The notes under the pieces are model-generated. The model saw only the letters and a program-made list of their open reading frames with translations. It did no database searches and was not told the DNA's origin. Shown piece by piece: positions 1 to 8,856 of a stretch of 64,000 nt of DNA (its first letter is position 1; every line of letters begins with the position of its first letter). This DNA is from Alkalibacterium olivapovliticus (lineage in GTDB: Bacteria; Bacillota; Bacilli; Lactobacillales; Carnobacteriaceae_A): contig NZ_PVTO01000008.1 of the NCBI RefSeq assembly GCF_003003275.1, positions 48,724 to 112,723 on the forward strand. Direction: 5' to 3'. The position numbers and the translations under genes are program-made.

Positions 1-1197
1 GAAAAGAATCAGTCTTTTGCTGTTTTATTTCTAGATTTGGACCGATTTAAGTTTATAAACGATAATTATGGACATAATACAGGGGATAAATTACTTATTC
101 AAATTGGGAACCGTCTCCAGACTTTTATTGATGGCAAAGGAATTGTGTCAAGGCATGGCGGCGACGAATTCATTATTATCATCCGTTACAACAAATACAA
201 GCAATTCAAAGAGCTCGTCAATGGAATCCTGGACACATTCAAAACACCATATGACTTGAACATTGAAAACAGTACAATCTCAGCAAGTATTGGGATCAGT
301 ATGTATCCGAAAGATGCCACGACGATAGAAGGACTGATCGGACAGGCTGACAGAGCCATGTATAGAGCCAAGGCTCAAGGTAAAAATACTTACCGGTTTG
401 CTAATCCTGTACTTGAACAGGCTGAAATACGCAAGAACAGCATTGAGAAACAATTGAAAAAAGCATTAGAGCAAGATGAGTTCGAATTATACTACCAGCC
501 AAAAGTCGTCTTAAAAACTGGAGACATATTTGAAGCTGAAACGATAATTGACTGGCACAATTCTCATTTAGGAAGAGTATCCGCTACTGAATTCATTCCA
601 CTGGCGGAAAGTCATGGTCTAATGGATGAAATCGGATTATGGGTTTTAGATGAAGCAATGAAACAAGGAAATAGATGGAAAGAAATGGGGATAGATATCC
701 GTCTTTCCGTCAACGTATCGATTATTCAATTTGAAAATCCTCTATTTTTGAGGAATATCAGCAACCTGCTATCCAAAAATCATTATAACGCTGAAAATTT
801 AACTTTGGAAATTACCGAGAATATTCTGCAGAATACTCAGCACGCATCAAATGTTATCCACCAGCTGCAAAATATGGGGTTTGAAATAGCCATTGATGAC
901 TTTGGAACAGGGTATTCTTCTTTAAGCGTCATCAATGCTCTGCCAATTGATACAATAAAAATTGATAAATCCTTTGTTTTGAATATTTTGGAAAACGAGC
1001 ATAACGCTAAGTTAGTAGAAACAATCATCAGCCTCGGTGATGCCATCGACTGCAAAGTAATGGCTGAAGGAATTGAGACTGTTCAGCAATCCGGCTTTTT
1101 AAAGCAGATCGGCTGCTTATATGGCCAAGGATCTTTCTACAGCTCACCTAAGAAGGCTGAAGAATTTCAGCAAATGTATGAAGAACAATTAGCTTAA
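1..1197 (+). CDS. GGDEF-EAL c-di-GMP protein, 5'-truncated by the window
   Basis: This is the C-terminal part of a cyclic-di-GMP turnover protein; the reading frame is open from base 1, so the true start and any sensor domain lie outside the window. The diguanylate cyclase domain has the metal-site DLDRFKFINDNYGH and an intact GGDEF signature (about 157-171). No RxxD inhibitory site precedes it. The EAL phosphodiesterase domain follows (about 430-1180) with YQPK, NVS, LEITEN, IDDFGTGYSSL, IDKSF and AEGIET motifs. The usual ExLxR signature reads E-T-I-I-D here, so the substrate-contacting arginine is an aspartate. Phosphodiesterase activity is therefore doubtful, although most metal ligands remain. 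The protein is probably membrane- or sensor-linked. An HD-GYP protein at 11.3 kb suggests active c-di-GMP signalling in this organism. Confidence 0.9.
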   Translation, partial: EKNQSFAVLFLDLDRFKFINDNYGHNTGDKLLIQIGNRLQTFIDGKGIVSRHGGDEFIIIIRYNKYKQFKELVNGILDTFKTPYDLNIENSTISASIGISMYPKDATTIEGLIGQADRAMYRAKAQGKNTYRFANPVLEQAEIRKNSIEKQLKKALEQDEFELYYQPKVVLKTGDIFEAETIIDWHNSHLGRVSATEFIPLAESHGLMDEIGLWVLDEAMKQGNRWKEMGIDIRLSVNVSIIQFENPLFLRNISNLLSKNHYNAENLTLEITENILQNTQHASNVIHQLQNMGFEIAIDDFGTGYSSLSVINALPIDTIKIDKSFVLNILENEHNAKLVETIISLGDAIDCKVMAEGIETVQQSGFLKQIGCLYGQGSFYSSPKKAEEFQQMYEEQLA

Positions 1198-1262
1198 GTT
1201 ATCACAGTTCGTCTCTTGAAGACTCATCTTTAGCCGCTCACCCATCCTATTTAATCAATGTA

Positions 1263-1303
1263 AAAAGGACAGTCTCTCAACATACTGAGTAGACTGTCCT
1301 TTT
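1263..1303. terminator. Bidirectional intrinsic terminator between convergent genes
   Basis: A long hairpin with arms AAAAGGACAGTCT and AGACTGTCCTTTT, extended inwards by CTCA/TGAG, is flanked by A and T runs on both sides. It sits between the convergent GGDEF-EAL gene and the tRNA-dihydrouridine synthase and probably serves both. Confidence 0.85.
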
Positions 1304-1309
1304 GCACTT

Positions 1310-2326
1310 TTAATTAAGCTTAATTTCGATAAAGTTATTCTGTCTTTCGTCTTCTACTGGATCGTCATAGTGTTCTTCAAAGTCATCCAGCAAGGCACGA
1401 ACCTCATCAGTGGTCTGGGTTTCCATTAACTGAACTCTCAAATCACTCGCACCACGCATTCCTCTGACATAAATTTTGAAAAATCGGCGCAGCGGCTTGA
1501 ATGCACGTCCAGCATCGACTCCGTATTCATCAAAAAGATTCAAATGCAGTCTTAAAAGGGCAAGCATTTCTTCACTGCTGTGATCTTTAGGGTCTTTTTC
1601 AAAAGCAAAGGGATTCTTAAATACGCCCCGTCCTATCATAACGCCGTCTACACCGGTTTCCTCAACTAATTTCAACCCGGTTTCGCGATCGGGTATATCT
1701 CCATTGATCGTGATCAAGGTGTCTGGCGCTATTTCGTCGCGAAGCTTTTTGATGTCGGAAATTAGTTCCCAATGAGCGTCTTTTTTGCTCATTTCTTTCT
1801 TTGTCCGTAAATGAATCGACAAGTTTACGATATCCTGTTTCAGTAAATGGGTGATCCAGTCGCGCCACTCATCCAGTTTAGTATAACCCAACCTTGTTTT
1901 GACGCTGACGGGCAGTCCTCCAGCTTTGGCTGCTTCAATTAATTCAGCTGCAACTTCAGGGCGCAGGATCAGGCCACTGCCTTTTCCTTTTCCGGCAACG
2001 TTTGGTACCGGGCAACCCATATTGATATCGATACCACTGAATCCAGCCTCTGCCATCCCGATACTCATTTCTCGGAAATGTTCCGGCTGATCTCCCCATA
2101 TGTGAGCCACTAGTGGTTGCTCGTCTTCAGTAAAAGCAAGACGTCCACGCAGACTGTTTCGACCTTCCGGGTGACAGTAACTGACGGAATTTGTAAATTC
2201 AGTAAAGAAAACATCTGGCCTGCCCGCTTCAGCTATGACATGTCTGAATACAACATCCGTGACATCTTCCATTGGAGCCAGGACAAAGAATGGCTTCGGC
2301 AAGTCTTTCCAAAAGTTTTTTTTCAT
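1310..2326 (-). CDS. dus: tRNA-dihydrouridine synthase
   Basis: Flavin-dependent reductase that converts uridine to dihydrouridine in tRNA. The 338-residue length fits the family. The N-terminal FMN barrel starts with [13 protein letters not shown]. The catalytic cysteine lies in [19 protein letters not shown], followed by VSVKTRLGY and the phosphate-binding GDIPD and [13 protein letters not shown] segments. The C-terminal helical tRNA-binding part includes a [11 protein letters not shown] stretch. The start has an AAAGGA ribosome site 11 bases upstream. The gene is monocistronic, ending at the shared terminator at 1263-1303. The exact Dus subfamily cannot be assigned from sequence alone. Confidence 0.9.
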   Translation of the reverse strand: MKKNFWKDLPKPFFVLAPMEDVTDVVFRHVIAEAGRPDVFFTEFTNSVSYCHPEGRNSLRGRLAFTEDEQPLVAHIWGDQPEHFREMSIGMAEAGFSGIDINMGCPVPNVAGKGKGSGLILRPEVAAELIEAAKAGGLPVSVKTRLGYTKLDEWRDWITHLLKQDIVNLSIHLRTKKEMSKKDAHWELISDIKKLRDEIAPDTLITINGDIPDRETGLKLVEETGVDGVMIGRGVFKNPFAFEKDPKDHSSEEMLALLRLHLNLFDEYGVDAGRAFKPLRRFFKIYVRGMRGASDLRVQLMETQTTDEVRALLDDFEEHYDDPVEDERQNNFIEIKLN

Positions 2327-2496
2327 AGTCTGTATATCCTTTCACTTTTAAAGTTCAAATTATATTGCATCATATAATGCTATTTCAGTTGGTTATACTT
2401 CATTTACTCATTGTAACCAAGTTAACTCTATCTATTTTAACGATTATAGCCAGTTTGTCAAATTAAAATTCAGTTATGCCAGAATGTTTATCTTAT

Positions 2497-2543
2497 ATAA
2501 AAACCCGTATGCAGAATCACTTGGACGGTGACGCATACGGGTA
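2497..2543 (-). terminator. Intrinsic terminator of the GNAT gene
   Basis: Arms ACCCGTATGC and GCATACGGGT (2503-2512 and 2533-2542) form a hairpin that is followed on the minus strand by a T run. It lies 33 bases past the stop of the acetyltransferase gene. Confidence 0.75.
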
Positions 2544-2575
2544 CCCTAATTCATCCTGATGCATAATGTTATTAA

Positions 2576-3001
2576 CTATAATGCTTGCCACTTCATCACA
2601 CATTCAACTTGGGCTACATTCTCATCTACCTGCTCACTTGTAATACAGAAGCCATTCTTATAGTAAAAATGCACAGCTCGCCTATTATTCTTGTAGACAT
2701 GCAGCATTAGAGAAGATTTAGACCGTTTAGCATAGTCTAACAAAGCTTGCCCAATCCCTTTAGACTGCTCACTTGGTTCAACAAATAGTCCTTCTATAAA
2801 CTGATTGTTTAGTCCGATGAAACCCAAATTCTGACCATTTTTTTCATATACCACTATGTCTGCTTGTGGCAGCATAGATTTTACCTGCTCATAATTTTCT
2901 TCCCAGTACTGTCTACTGATAAAATGGTGCGCTTCTGTATTTGCTTTTAGCCAAATAGCCATTACGTCATCTAGATCTTCTGGTTTAAATGTTCTAATCA
3001 T
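2576..3001 (-). CDS. GNAT family N-acetyltransferase
   Basis: A 141-residue acetyl-CoA-dependent acyltransferase of the small YjaB-like GNAT type. It begins MIRTFKPEDLDDVMAIWL. The acetyl-CoA pyrophosphate loop is EQSKGIGQALL (Q/RxxGxG/A), and the C-terminal part carries LHVYKNNRRAVHFYYKNGF, the usual GNAT beta6-beta7 signature. The start at 3001 is chosen over an in-frame ATG eight codons upstream because AAGGAGC lies at ideal spacing before it. Substrate unknown. Monocistronic, with its own terminator. Confidence 0.85.
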   Translation of the reverse strand: MIRTFKPEDLDDVMAIWLKANTEAHHFISRQYWEENYEQVKSMLPQADIVVYEKNGQNLGFIGLNNQFIEGLFVEPSEQSKGIGQALLDYAKRSKSSLMLHVYKNNRRAVHFYYKNGFCITSEQVDENVAQVECVMKWQAL

Positions 3002-3192
3002 TACTAGCTCCTTATAACTATGCACAATGCTGTGCTTAAATTAGTGTAAACATACTTCAGATAAACTGTTTAATAGTCGTTACATAAAGCCCTTAAGCTT
3101 ATATTGGTTATACTTTTTAGAAGAAATCAGTTTAATTAAAAGCAGCACTTCTACGCCTATCTTCCTATTATAAGACCGTTTTTTCAAGTCAT

Positions 3193-4458
3193 TTACTCAT
3201 AATAAATCGTTGGAGATGATGACTGTATCTCATTAATATATAGCGAACTGAAAGGGATAGAGTCAATATTCTCCATAAAATCTTCAGCTGTTCCGTAAAT
3301 AAGAACACCATACGTTTCGACTCCATTTTCATTAATGTAGTTAAGCGCATGATCATAAAATTCTGTTTTATGAGGATTATAATCAATTATTTCGACAAAC
3401 TCATCTCGGTGACTCAAGTAAGTCAAACGAGACTCAAAATGTGTCTCGTATCCTTTAGGAAAGGGATTCTCTGAAGAAGGAGACCTGTCAAATACGTCAC
3501 TTAAGTTAAATAGTGGATAGACCTCTGGATCAGGTTTCATATTCCCTTGCGGCTCGTCACTCATATTTGGATTAAACCCGATTAAGTGATTAGGCTGATT
3601 TTCACTCCACCTGGTACCGGGTTCGATCGTTCGTACTCCTACCCATTTAAAATCCAGCATCTGAACTTCTCTACTCAAATCATACAATTCTTCCATAGTT
3701 AAATCTTCCTCAAACACAATACTCATTGAAATATATGATAAAGGATTCAATTCCTCTAAATAGTTGAGTGTGATATCATTTTTACGTTGCCTGTCCCCTT
3801 CTCTGTATTCTTCAGACATCCCAGAATCGTCATCCGTTACAGGAGAGTATATGTCATCAAATCCACTCCATATGTCAAAACGGTTAGTATAACTAAATAT
3901 CCCGTCATGAAAGTTCCGAGGGATTCCCCTGTGAATGTCTATTGAATGACGTTGTTCTTCATTTGTGAATAAATCTCTTAAAAAGTAGCCTGTTTCATAC
4001 ACCCCAAACCCTTGTGGTTCTTCATATGTGAATGAACTTAAGGTGTGTCCAGGAATATTCAAGCTGACATATGCTTTCATATCAAAAGAGAAGTCAGATT
4101 CTGGATACTCCTGACCCTCATAGGCAGTGATCGAGGTCGGATCATAGTGCAAGCTGTCTACGATACTGGACAGCCCATAGAAAATGCCTACATAGAGTAA
4201 GATAACGCTAAGCACTGACACTAAAACAACCTTTGCCAGCTTTCGGTTAACAACCTTTTTTATACTGGCTGTCTCCTCAACATCTTTAGTCACTGACTCC
4301 TCTGTCTGGTCCTTACTGAAAAATAATTCATCAGATAACTGATCTGAGAAATAATGTTCGATCGATTCATACTTCTCCAGCTCATTCTGAACGATCCGTT
4401 TCTCTTCTTCGCTTGCAGTACCTTCTTTGTAGCGAGTGATTAAGTCTTTAAAATTCAT
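3193..4458 (-). CDS. Anti-sigma factor, membrane-bound
   Basis: A 421-residue single-pass membrane protein encoded directly after an ECF sigma factor and overlapping it by 11 bases, so the two are co-translated. Residues 1-75 are cytoplasmic and likely bind the sigma factor. A transmembrane segment follows at about 75-100 (KVVLVSVLSVILLYVGIFYG). The rest is extracytoplasmic. The layout and sequence style match the Bacillota sigma-factor-regulator family with separate N- and C-terminal domains, but the assignment rests on context as much as sequence. The start has a strong GAAGGAGGATC site. It probably holds the sigma factor inactive until an envelope signal arrives. Confidence 0.7.
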   Translation of the reverse strand: MNFKDLITRYKEGTASEEEKRIVQNELEKYESIEHYFSDQLSDELFFSKDQTEESVTKDVEETASIKKVVNRKLAKVVLVSVLSVILLYVGIFYGLSSIVDSLHYDPTSITAYEGQEYPESDFSFDMKAYVSLNIPGHTLSSFTYEEPQGFGVYETGYFLRDLFTNEEQRHSIDIHRGIPRNFHDGIFSYTNRFDIWSGFDDIYSPVTDDDSGMSEEYREGDRQRKNDITLNYLEELNPLSYISMSIVFEEDLTMEELYDLSREVQMLDFKWVGVRTIEPGTRWSENQPNHLIGFNPNMSDEPQGNMKPDPEVYPLFNLSDVFDRSPSSENPFPKGYETHFESRLTYLSHRDEFVEIIDYNPHKTEFYDHALNYINENGVETYGVLIYGTAEDFMENIDSIPFSSLYINEIQSSSPTIYYE

Positions 4459-4954
4459 ATGGATCCTCCTTCAGTAATCTTCCGAGCTTCTTACGGGCAC
4501 GATAGAGTGTCGTTTTAGTATTCCCAGTCGAGAGTGATAGTGTGAGAGCAATATCTTTTATACCCATATCGCCATAGTAGAATAAGAAAATGACTTCTCG
4601 GTATATCTCCGGTTCCAGCGCTACCAGATGCAGGTATAGCCGCTCGTCTCTTTCTTTCGTTATGTATTTGTTTGCAGGTCCTTCTTTCCTGATTTCTGAA
4701 AATCCCGCTTCAAATTGACCAATAGGGTGCAGTCTGCTTTCTTTTCTCTTGAAATCAATAAACTGATTTTTCAGCACTCGAAACAACCAAAACTTGAAAG
4801 AGCCCTCTGGTATGTCAGAAGCAATAAATGCTTTGTAAAATGCTTCATTAACCAGTTCTTCAGCCATATCTTCTTGTCTGCAGAGACTAAGCGCATATAA
4901 GTATACTTCTCTGTAATATTTTTTATACGCCTTTTCCATTGCATCTGACTCCAT
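4448..4954 (-). CDS. ECF-type RNA polymerase sigma factor
   Basis: A 168-residue group IV sigma factor. Region 2 includes EELVNEAFYKAFIA and FKFWLFRVLKNQFIDFKRK. Region 4 carries the helix-turn-helix EVIFLFYYGDMGIKDIALTL followed by STGNTKTTLYRARKKLGRLL. It directs RNA polymerase to stress or envelope promoters. It is co-transcribed with the downstream anti-sigma gene. The promoter immediately upstream has the ECF -35/-10 pattern, so autoregulation is likely. The ATG at 4954 has GAAGGAGGGG a little close; an ATG five codons later is possible. Confidence 0.9.
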   Translation of the reverse strand: MESDAMEKAYKKYYREVYLYALSLCRQEDMAEELVNEAFYKAFIASDIPEGSFKFWLFRVLKNQFIDFKRKESRLHPIGQFEAGFSEIRKEGPANKYITKERDERLYLHLVALEPEIYREVIFLFYYGDMGIKDIALTLSLSTGNTKTTLYRARKKLGRLLKEDPYEF

Positions 4955-4977
4955 CGAACCCCTCCCTTCACTTTATA

Positions 4978-5003
4978 TACGTTTGAAATTGAAAAAGGTT
5001 ACA
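4978..5003 (-). promoter_or_regulatory. ECF-type promoter of the sigma/anti-sigma operon
   Basis: On the minus strand TGTAAC (5003-4998) is followed after exactly 16 bases by CGTA (4981-4978), 24 bases upstream of the sigma factor start. This matches the AAC-N16-CGTA pattern of ECF promoters in Bacillota. A perfect 12-base palindrome ACACTATAGTGT (5001-5012) overlaps the upstream edge of the -35 box and could be an operator. Confidence 0.7.
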
Positions 5004-5039
5004 CTATAGTGTGCAACTCATTTTAGTGTTTGAGTACGC

Positions 5040-5072
5040 AAAAGCCGACTGAACTTTAACCAGTCGGCTTTT
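5040..5072. terminator. Intrinsic terminator after exonuclease III gene
   Basis: Arms AAAAGCCGACTG (5040-5051) and CAGTCGGCTTTT (5061-5072) form a perfect hairpin with A/T runs on both sides. It ends minus-strand transcription from the exonuclease gene. Confidence 0.8.
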
Positions 5073-5158
5073 GCTTATAGAACAGTCTATTTTATCAGAT
5101 CGTTTCACGCTCTAAAGAACTAGAAAACGTTTGACTTAGTTTGAAAATAGCTTCTCCC

Positions 5159-5995
5159 TTACCCCAAATCAATTTCAAGCAGCAAAGGTGTATGATCCTG
5201 GCGTATACCGGAATCGATCATTTCAGATTTAACGACTTTATCTGCCGCGCGGTCACTCACCAGCCAGTAATCGATTCTCCAGCCGGAATTGTTCACTTTG
5301 CTGGTTTTAACCCGCTGATTCCACCAAGAATACTGTCCTGTCACATCACCATGTATGTGTCGGAACGTATCTGTAAAGCCTTTGTTAAGGAGCCGCGTGA
5401 ACCCCTCACGTTCTTCATCTGTGAAGCCTGCTGACAGGTGATTGTTTTTGGGATTCGCCAAATCGATTTCTGTGTGCGCTACATTAAAATCGCCTGTCGC
5501 CACGACGATTTTCTTCTCGTCCAGTTGAGCTAAGTACTCAGCATATTTTTCATCCCACAGTTGACGTTCTTTTAGTCTCACAAGCCCTGATCCTGCATTA
5601 GGCGTATAGACTTGAGTCAAGTAAAAGTCCTCAAACTCAAGCGTAATAATTCTTCCTTCAGAATCCATAGTATCCGGTGCTCCGATTTTTGGAAGTGTAG
5701 CTGCAGGAGTTAAATGGTTTTTATATAAAAACATCGTTCCGGCATAACTTTTTCTGGCCGGTTCTTCCGAAAGACTCCAGACAAGTTCATAGTCAGGAAA
5801 TTTTTCTTTTAAAACTTCCAAGTGTTTCTTTGAAGGGCCGGTTCTGGGCAATTTTGTTTCCTGAATGGCAATCACTGATGCATCCTGTTTGATGATCGTA
5901 TCCAATACATCACGTGACATCACTGCTCGAGCAGAATCACTCGTCAAAGCTGCATTTAATGAATCAATATTCCATGTAATAAATTTCAATGTCAT
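5159..5995 (-). CDS. exoA: Exodeoxyribonuclease III / AP endonuclease
   Basis: A 278-residue member of the ExoIII/APE1 family that cleaves DNA 5' of abasic sites in base-excision repair. Active-site motifs are all present: the start WNIDSLN, metal-binding glutamate in IAIQETKL, YTPNAG, the DN pair in VATGDFNVAHTEID, WRIDYWLVS and the terminal DHTPLLLE. Residues 150-200 carry the DLANPKNN segment of this subfamily. The stand-alone gene is followed by a strong terminator. Length and motifs are typical. Confidence 0.95.
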   Translation of the reverse strand: MTLKFITWNIDSLNAALTSDSARAVMSRDVLDTIIKQDASVIAIQETKLPRTGPSKKHLEVLKEKFPDYELVWSLSEEPARKSYAGTMFLYKNHLTPAATLPKIGAPDTMDSEGRIITLEFEDFYLTQVYTPNAGSGLVRLKERQLWDEKYAEYLAQLDEKKIVVATGDFNVAHTEIDLANPKNNHLSAGFTDEEREGFTRLLNKGFTDTFRHIHGDVTGQYSWWNQRVKTSKVNNSGWRIDYWLVSDRAADKVVKSEMIDSGIRQDHTPLLLEIDLG

Positions 5996-6174
5996 TCTCC
6001 TCTATCGATTATTTACTTCTTTCACACCTACTATATTAACATTAAGACTCAAATAGAACGACTTTTTTGTGATTTTTTAATAATCGAGGGGTCAAACACG
6101 AGGCGATTCTTATCAGTTTAGTCATAAATCAGAAACCTTCTATGCATTATCAGCAGCGTTCCTCTTAAACTGAC

Positions 6175-7494
6175 TTACTGATAAATCACAAGTCCAGGCT
6201 GTGGTTCAAGCTCCAGTACCTGTTCTGGAGTCATGAGGGGGTCATCATAGTGTACTCCCGGTTGATCAGAAAAATGATACCATAACTTAAAGCCTTTATA
6301 TGGGATATTTGTAGCTTCAGCCGTGTTGTCATGTGTTGCTTTTTTACCTTCAGGAGAACCCCACCCAGAAGTATTATGAACGAGCAGCACTTGTTCATAA
6401 TCAGTAGTGACGTCTTCGATAGTGTGAATCATTTTTTCAACAAACTGATGGAAAACATATTGTCTGGTCCCTGGTATTTCGTTAGATAAAAGATAGTCCT
6501 GCATGATACCCTGTACTTCATTGATTTCTGCACCTGTAACATGGCCAACTTCCTGCATTGGTTTGTCAGTACGCCATTCAGGATCGAGAGCCAGATGCAC
6601 ATTCGGATACCTTAAGAATGACAGAATTTCTCTGATGGAATACGCTGGATGGTGTCTGCCCATCTGATGATCAATATAGACCAGAGCGCCTCTCTCGTAC
6701 GCCTCTTCAATGTATGACATTACAAGGTCATAGTTCATTTTGTAAATCTCACCACCGGGCTGAACGGTTCCGTAGACAAGATAAATGGCCGGTACAGCAC
6801 CTTTACTGTCATCTGCAGCATCATAAGAGTCAGCCGTTTCAACCAGCAAATCGATCAGCTCTTTTACTGGATGTCTGCCTACGATCCCCATCACTTCAGA
6901 ATTGGGGTGTCCATAATAGGCAACGATTGTATTTTCTTCAAATAGCGTGGGTGAAGTGAAAAATTCATTCAGTTCATCATTATCAAATGATGATATCGAA
7001 TGGAGGTCATTTAAGTTGCTAACTGTAAATTCAGAAGAAATCCATCCTTCATTTACAGTGGGGTTATGGTGAGCGACTTGATACCAGGTTTCGTTTTCAA
7101 TTTTAGCCTCGTTCATCACTTTAACTTCATTTCCTTTGACTAAACTGCCAAGTGACTCGCTCTCTTCTCTGCTGTCGGCTCTAACGGTCAATCTGTCTGC
7201 ACTTATGTAAACAGTGTCTTCCTGATTGCCGAATATCGAAGCAGTCTCTTCCTCTTGCTCTTCCATATCATCTTCAGACTCTTCTGCTGGGTCTTCATTA
7301 TCTATTTCGTCTTCTTCATTTTTTGATAATTCATCACCATTATCAGCGTTATCCTCATTTTCTGCCATGTCTTCTTGTTCGACCAGTTGCTGATTAGCAT
7401 GATCCTCTAGAGTAGGATCTTCCTGACTGCAGGCCGTTAGACTGATTGCTGAGGCAGCAATTAAGGCTAATGCAGTTAAATATGTATTTTTCAC
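6175..7494 (-). CDS. SH3-domain lipoprotein with C-terminal barrel-like domain of unknown role
   Basis: A 439-residue predicted surface lipoprotein. The start is the GTG at 7494, with AAGGGAG at good spacing; an in-frame GTG six codons upstream lacks a site. A lysine-containing signal peptide leads to the lipobox LTAC. A very acidic linker (roughly residues 25-85) is followed by a bacterial SH3 domain (about 95-160: VYISADRLTVRADS to NEGWISSEFT). The remaining 280 residues, with VAYYGHPNSEVMGIVGRHP, VYIDHQMGRHHP and LALDPEWRT, suggest a TIM-barrel-like enzyme fold. I recognise no named family. A role at the cell wall is inferred from the SH3 domain. The 5' leader looks folded (see next entry). 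Confidence 0.75.
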   Translation of the reverse strand: MKNTYLTALALIAASAISLTACSQEDPTLEDHANQQLVEQEDMAENEDNADNGDELSKNEEDEIDNEDPAEESEDDMEEQEEETASIFGNQEDTVYISADRLTVRADSREESESLGSLVKGNEVKVMNEAKIENETWYQVAHHNPTVNEGWISSEFTVSNLNDLHSISSFDNDELNEFFTSPTLFEENTIVAYYGHPNSEVMGIVGRHPVKELIDLLVETADSYDAADDSKGAVPAIYLVYGTVQPGGEIYKMNYDLVMSYIEEAYERGALVYIDHQMGRHHPAYSIREILSFLRYPNVHLALDPEWRTDKPMQEVGHVTGAEINEVQGIMQDYLLSNEIPGTRQYVFHQFVEKMIHTIEDVTTDYEQVLLVHNTSGWGSPEGKKATHDNTAEATNIPYKGFKLWYHFSDQPGVHYDDPLMTPEQVLELEPQPGLVIYQ

Positions 7495-7520
7495 TAGTTT
7501 ATCTCCCTTCACCTTATAAT

Positions 7521-7638
7521 GGCGTTTATCCTCACCGGTTGATGCTTTTCTGTCCTCAAGCCGCCCGCATCCAGAGGTTCAGTGCCAGTCCGTCAACTGG
7601 AGAATCATCCAGCAACCGGCTTTCTCCTGTCGACCGCC
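7521..7638 (-). ncRNA. Candidate structured 5' leader of the lipoprotein gene
   Basis: The 211-base gap upstream of the lipoprotein contains a GC-rich block unlike nearby gaps. On the minus strand CCGGTTG (7619-7613) can pair with CAACCGG (7541-7535), enclosing a CTGGA/TCCAG hairpin (7612-7597) and a CCTC/GAGG hairpin (7577-7554). GGCG near 7638-7635 can pair with CGCC at 7524-7521 to form an outer helix. The block lies just before the ribosome site. It could be a riboswitch; c-di-AMP riboswitches often precede cell-wall genes, but I could not match that consensus. Confidence 0.35.
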
Positions 7639-7705
7639 TCGCATTGTCCGTTTGACCAAATGCCTGCTTCTGATTAAATAACTACTTTCCTAATTCACTT
7701 TCGGT

Positions 7706-8698
7706 TTAGTTACTGATCCACCCGTTTATCTCTTCACTCTCTTCCATCGGGTATACTAAGCCTATTTGTCTTCTGCATTCATCCATCAATGCCATTACAT
7801 CGATCGTACTCTCAGGTGAAATGATTTCTCCTGCTTTTTTTCCAGAACGAATCTCGGCAGCTACATTGGAAAATTGTCTGCCATATAAAAGATCTCTGAC
7901 TTCAAAGGTTTCTTCTTTCGTCTCCGTCTTAAGAATCGCCTCTTTCGCCATATGAAATTTCGGAATAGAAATAGACCCTTTCGTTCCTTTTATTTCAAAG
8001 AAGTGACCACCCGCTTCTTCCATCGACACAAACAGGTTGGCTTTAAATTCAGGATAATTAAATACTATAGTTTCACTGTAATCAACTTTGTCCATTTTAG
8101 CTGTACAGTCAATTTTTTCGGGAATACCAAACAGTTCATAGCAGTATCGGATATTATAAATACCAAGGTCCAGCAAGGCACCACCCAACATGGCAGGCGT
8201 CGTAAGTCTGGGATTAGTGTTGTTACTTATCAACGGTACAGCAAATGAAGAATCAACTGACTGAATATCACCAATCACTCCAGACTCCACCCACGTTTTG
8301 ACCTGTAAAGCTGTTTTATTGTGCCAGGTCCACATCGCTTCAGACACATAGACATCTTTGTCTTTAGCATAGTCAAAAATCGCTTTTGTCTGTTTGGCAT
8401 TAACTGTAAACGGCTTTTCGCAAAGGACCGGTTTATTATTATCTATTGAAAGAATTGTAAACTCAGCATGTTTATCTCCATTCACATTCACGTAAACGCC
8501 TTCCACTCCATCTGCATTGATCGCTTCTTCAGCTGTATCGTAAACAATACCACCATATTCTTTTGCAAAGTCTTCAGCTTTTGACCTCGTTCTGTTCCAC
8601 ACTGCTACTATCTGATTGTCATCAGTCTGTACCAGTTCTTTTGCTGTACCATGAGCAATTCCTCCGCACCCAATGTAAGCCCATCCAAATCTAGCCAT
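7706..8698 (-). CDS. Gfo/Idh/MocA family NAD(P)-dependent oxidoreductase
   Basis: A 330-residue oxidoreductase, probably acting on a sugar, inositol or related polyol. The N-terminal Rossmann fold begins WAYIGCGGIAHGTAKEL (GxGGxA). EKPFTVNAKQ contains the family's catalytic-region EKP lysine. The C-terminal alpha/beta domain includes GGALLDLGIYNIRY, the usual GGGxLxDxGxH-like segment. The start at 8698 is set by CGGAGGAA seven bases upstream; the longer frame is an artefact. It precedes the lipoprotein gene on the same strand but is separated by the folded leader. Substrate unknown. A second family member is at 57.6 kb. Confidence 0.88.
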   Translation of the reverse strand: MARFGWAYIGCGGIAHGTAKELVQTDDNQIVAVWNRTRSKAEDFAKEYGGIVYDTAEEAINADGVEGVYVNVNGDKHAEFTILSIDNNKPVLCEKPFTVNAKQTKAIFDYAKDKDVYVSEAMWTWHNKTALQVKTWVESGVIGDIQSVDSSFAVPLISNNTNPRLTTPAMLGGALLDLGIYNIRYCYELFGIPEKIDCTAKMDKVDYSETIVFNYPEFKANLFVSMEEAGGHFFEIKGTKGSISIPKFHMAKEAILKTETKEETFEVRDLLYGRQFSNVAAEIRSGKKAGEIISPESTIDVMALMDECRRQIGLVYPMEESEEINGWISN

Positions 8699-8856
8699 TC
8701 GTATTCCTCCGTTTTTTAAATATGCTATTAAAGTCTTTCTAATTCTAATATAAACCGAATCACAAGTAAACGCTATCACCTTTTTTCATTCATAGACATC
8801 TAACTTTACAGGATTGGACCGCTGTCATTTTTCTTTCATTACCTCTGATGATCACG

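Noticed and set aside
2576..3025. Longer start for the acetyltransferase at 3025
   Set aside because: No ribosome site; AAGGAGC lies at correct spacing before 3001.
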